Positions 63,258 through 64,000 of a stretch of 64,000 bases of DNA are shown here, piece by piece. This DNA comes from Doris montereyensis. Taxonomy: Eukaryota; Mollusca; Gastropoda; Nudibranchia; Dorididae. A program made the translations under genes and the position numbers. The stretch is from NCBI GenBank assembly GCA_037039925.1, contig JAXRKP010000152.1:306001-370000 (forward strand), read 5' to 3'. A model generated the notes under the pieces. It searched no databases. It was given only the letters and a program-made list of their open reading frames with translations, and was not told the origin of the DNA. Numbering within the stretch: the first letter of the stretch is position 1; the number at the start of each line of letters is the position of its first letter.

Positions 63258-64000
63258 CTGTGAAATTCAATTTGTTGTAAAAGAACAGAACATTAATTGA
63301 ACAGGTGAAGAAGGAGGATTTTATATTTAATTCAGCACATTTATATGTGTACCACATTCAAATGCCAGCAATTAATCTTAATTTAGCTACAGAGCATAAT
63401 GGCATTGCTATGATGATATAAGACCAAGAAAATATGGTGACTGGTCAACAGTTAATTTTGGTTTATATCAAGAATCTCACAATACAATGTACCCCACAAC
63501 ACAATAGGTGTTTAAAAATATATTAAGTTTTTCCAACTTCATCATATTTCTACTATTAGATCTCTCTAGATCTATGTAAAGGCAAAGGTAACACAGTGGA
63601 ATGACGATTTCTATTGTTTTCAGGGAGTGATCATTCCTGACCGCACCAGTTGTCCAAGGCAAAGATCATGATAGATCCACCCCTTTAGAAATAGACTCAA
63701 CCGAAGGCCTTTTTGGATGTAAGCTTATGAGCCTGAACGCGTCCTTTTCCTGTTTACTAAATGGTTAAATCAATCAGAGAGCATTATTTTAAATGGAGAT
63801 GAAAAGAAGATGAGCGTAAGACAGTAAGAGGGTAACATTCAGGAGGAATATTTAGGCCTCTCTTGACTCGTCCTTCCTTCCCGGCAAATGCCGGACATCA
63901 CACTGAAAGGTTTGTAGCAGGCAAACGGTAAATCCCAGGCGCATCGTTGAACAGAGTGCTGTAACAATCCGGCATTTTACCGGTCACGCCTTACGACTTA
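63258..64000. other. usp14 intron 1 or 5' region; exon 1 not located
   Basis: A first exon of about 16 coding bases ending in phase 1 before GT is expected upstream of 63257. ATG triplets exist on the minus strand near 63975 (ATGCCGGATTG) and 63897, but neither is followed by a donor in the right phase. The right end (63840-64000) is less AT-rich than the rest. Confidence 0.4.

Noticed and set aside
63890..63990. usp14 exon 1 starting ATGCCGGATTG near 63975 (minus strand)
   Set aside because: MP is expected at the start, but no GT donor follows in phase 1 and the next residues do not match the family. Left unassigned.

Overview
This is a gene-sparse, AT-rich, repeat-dense piece of a metazoan nuclear genome. 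Genes are split by GT-AG introns, with no prokaryotic operons, CRISPR arrays or rRNA. The combination of several tRNA-headed SINE families, APE-type LINEs, hAT and pogo/Tigger fragments, long CT/AG microsatellites and a recurrent TAGGCCTA word fits a marine lophotrochozoan invertebrate, most likely a mollusc. That placement is an inference; nothing in the window fixes the species.

Four host genes can be supported. (1) The last coding exon of an unidentified plus-strand gene (551-712) encodes an acidic/serine-rich tail ending in a basic cluster. (2) smim12, a minus-strand intronless gene at 10904-11187, encodes small integral membrane protein 12. (3) A plus-strand, four-exon SLC31/CTR-family copper transporter, CTR2-like, spans 35962-41025 (140 aa, all exon phases agree). 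(4) usp14, a minus-strand gene for the proteasome-associated deubiquitinase, fills 46981-63257; exons 2 to 18 were found by homology and phase, and exon 1 was not found. The copper transporter and usp14 are tail to tail, separated by about 6 kb of repeats.

Layout: 1-9.8 kb holds the terminal exon, SINEs, a pogo/Tigger 5' part and a LINE 3' fragment. 9.8-12 kb holds smim12 and two SINE copies. 12.2-22.7 kb is a retroelement block with LINE families A and B, a fragment of another reverse transcriptase and a LINE RNase H-end fragment. 22.7-25 kb is microsatellites and SINEs. 25.0-28.4 kb is a full-length LINE-B with a 13-bp target-site duplication, followed by a degenerate hAT transposase (28.4-29.6 kb). 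29.7-35.8 kb is mostly unassigned sequence with a SINE-B cluster. 35.8-41 kb is the copper transporter. 41-47 kb is intergenic, with a truncated LINE-B, a 232-bp tandem duplication and an (AT)n tract. 47-63.3 kb is usp14, whose introns carry foldback elements, SINEs and an L2/CR1-like LINE tail.

No novel multi-gene system was found. The points most worth checking are a minor-spliceosome (U12-type) intron in usp14; single-base frame breaks in both usp14 and smim12, most of them at short homopolymers, which look like assembly indels; two long hairpin (foldback) elements in usp14 introns; head-to-head SINE pairs at two loci; and 69-bp tandem monomers at the 5' end of LINE family B.
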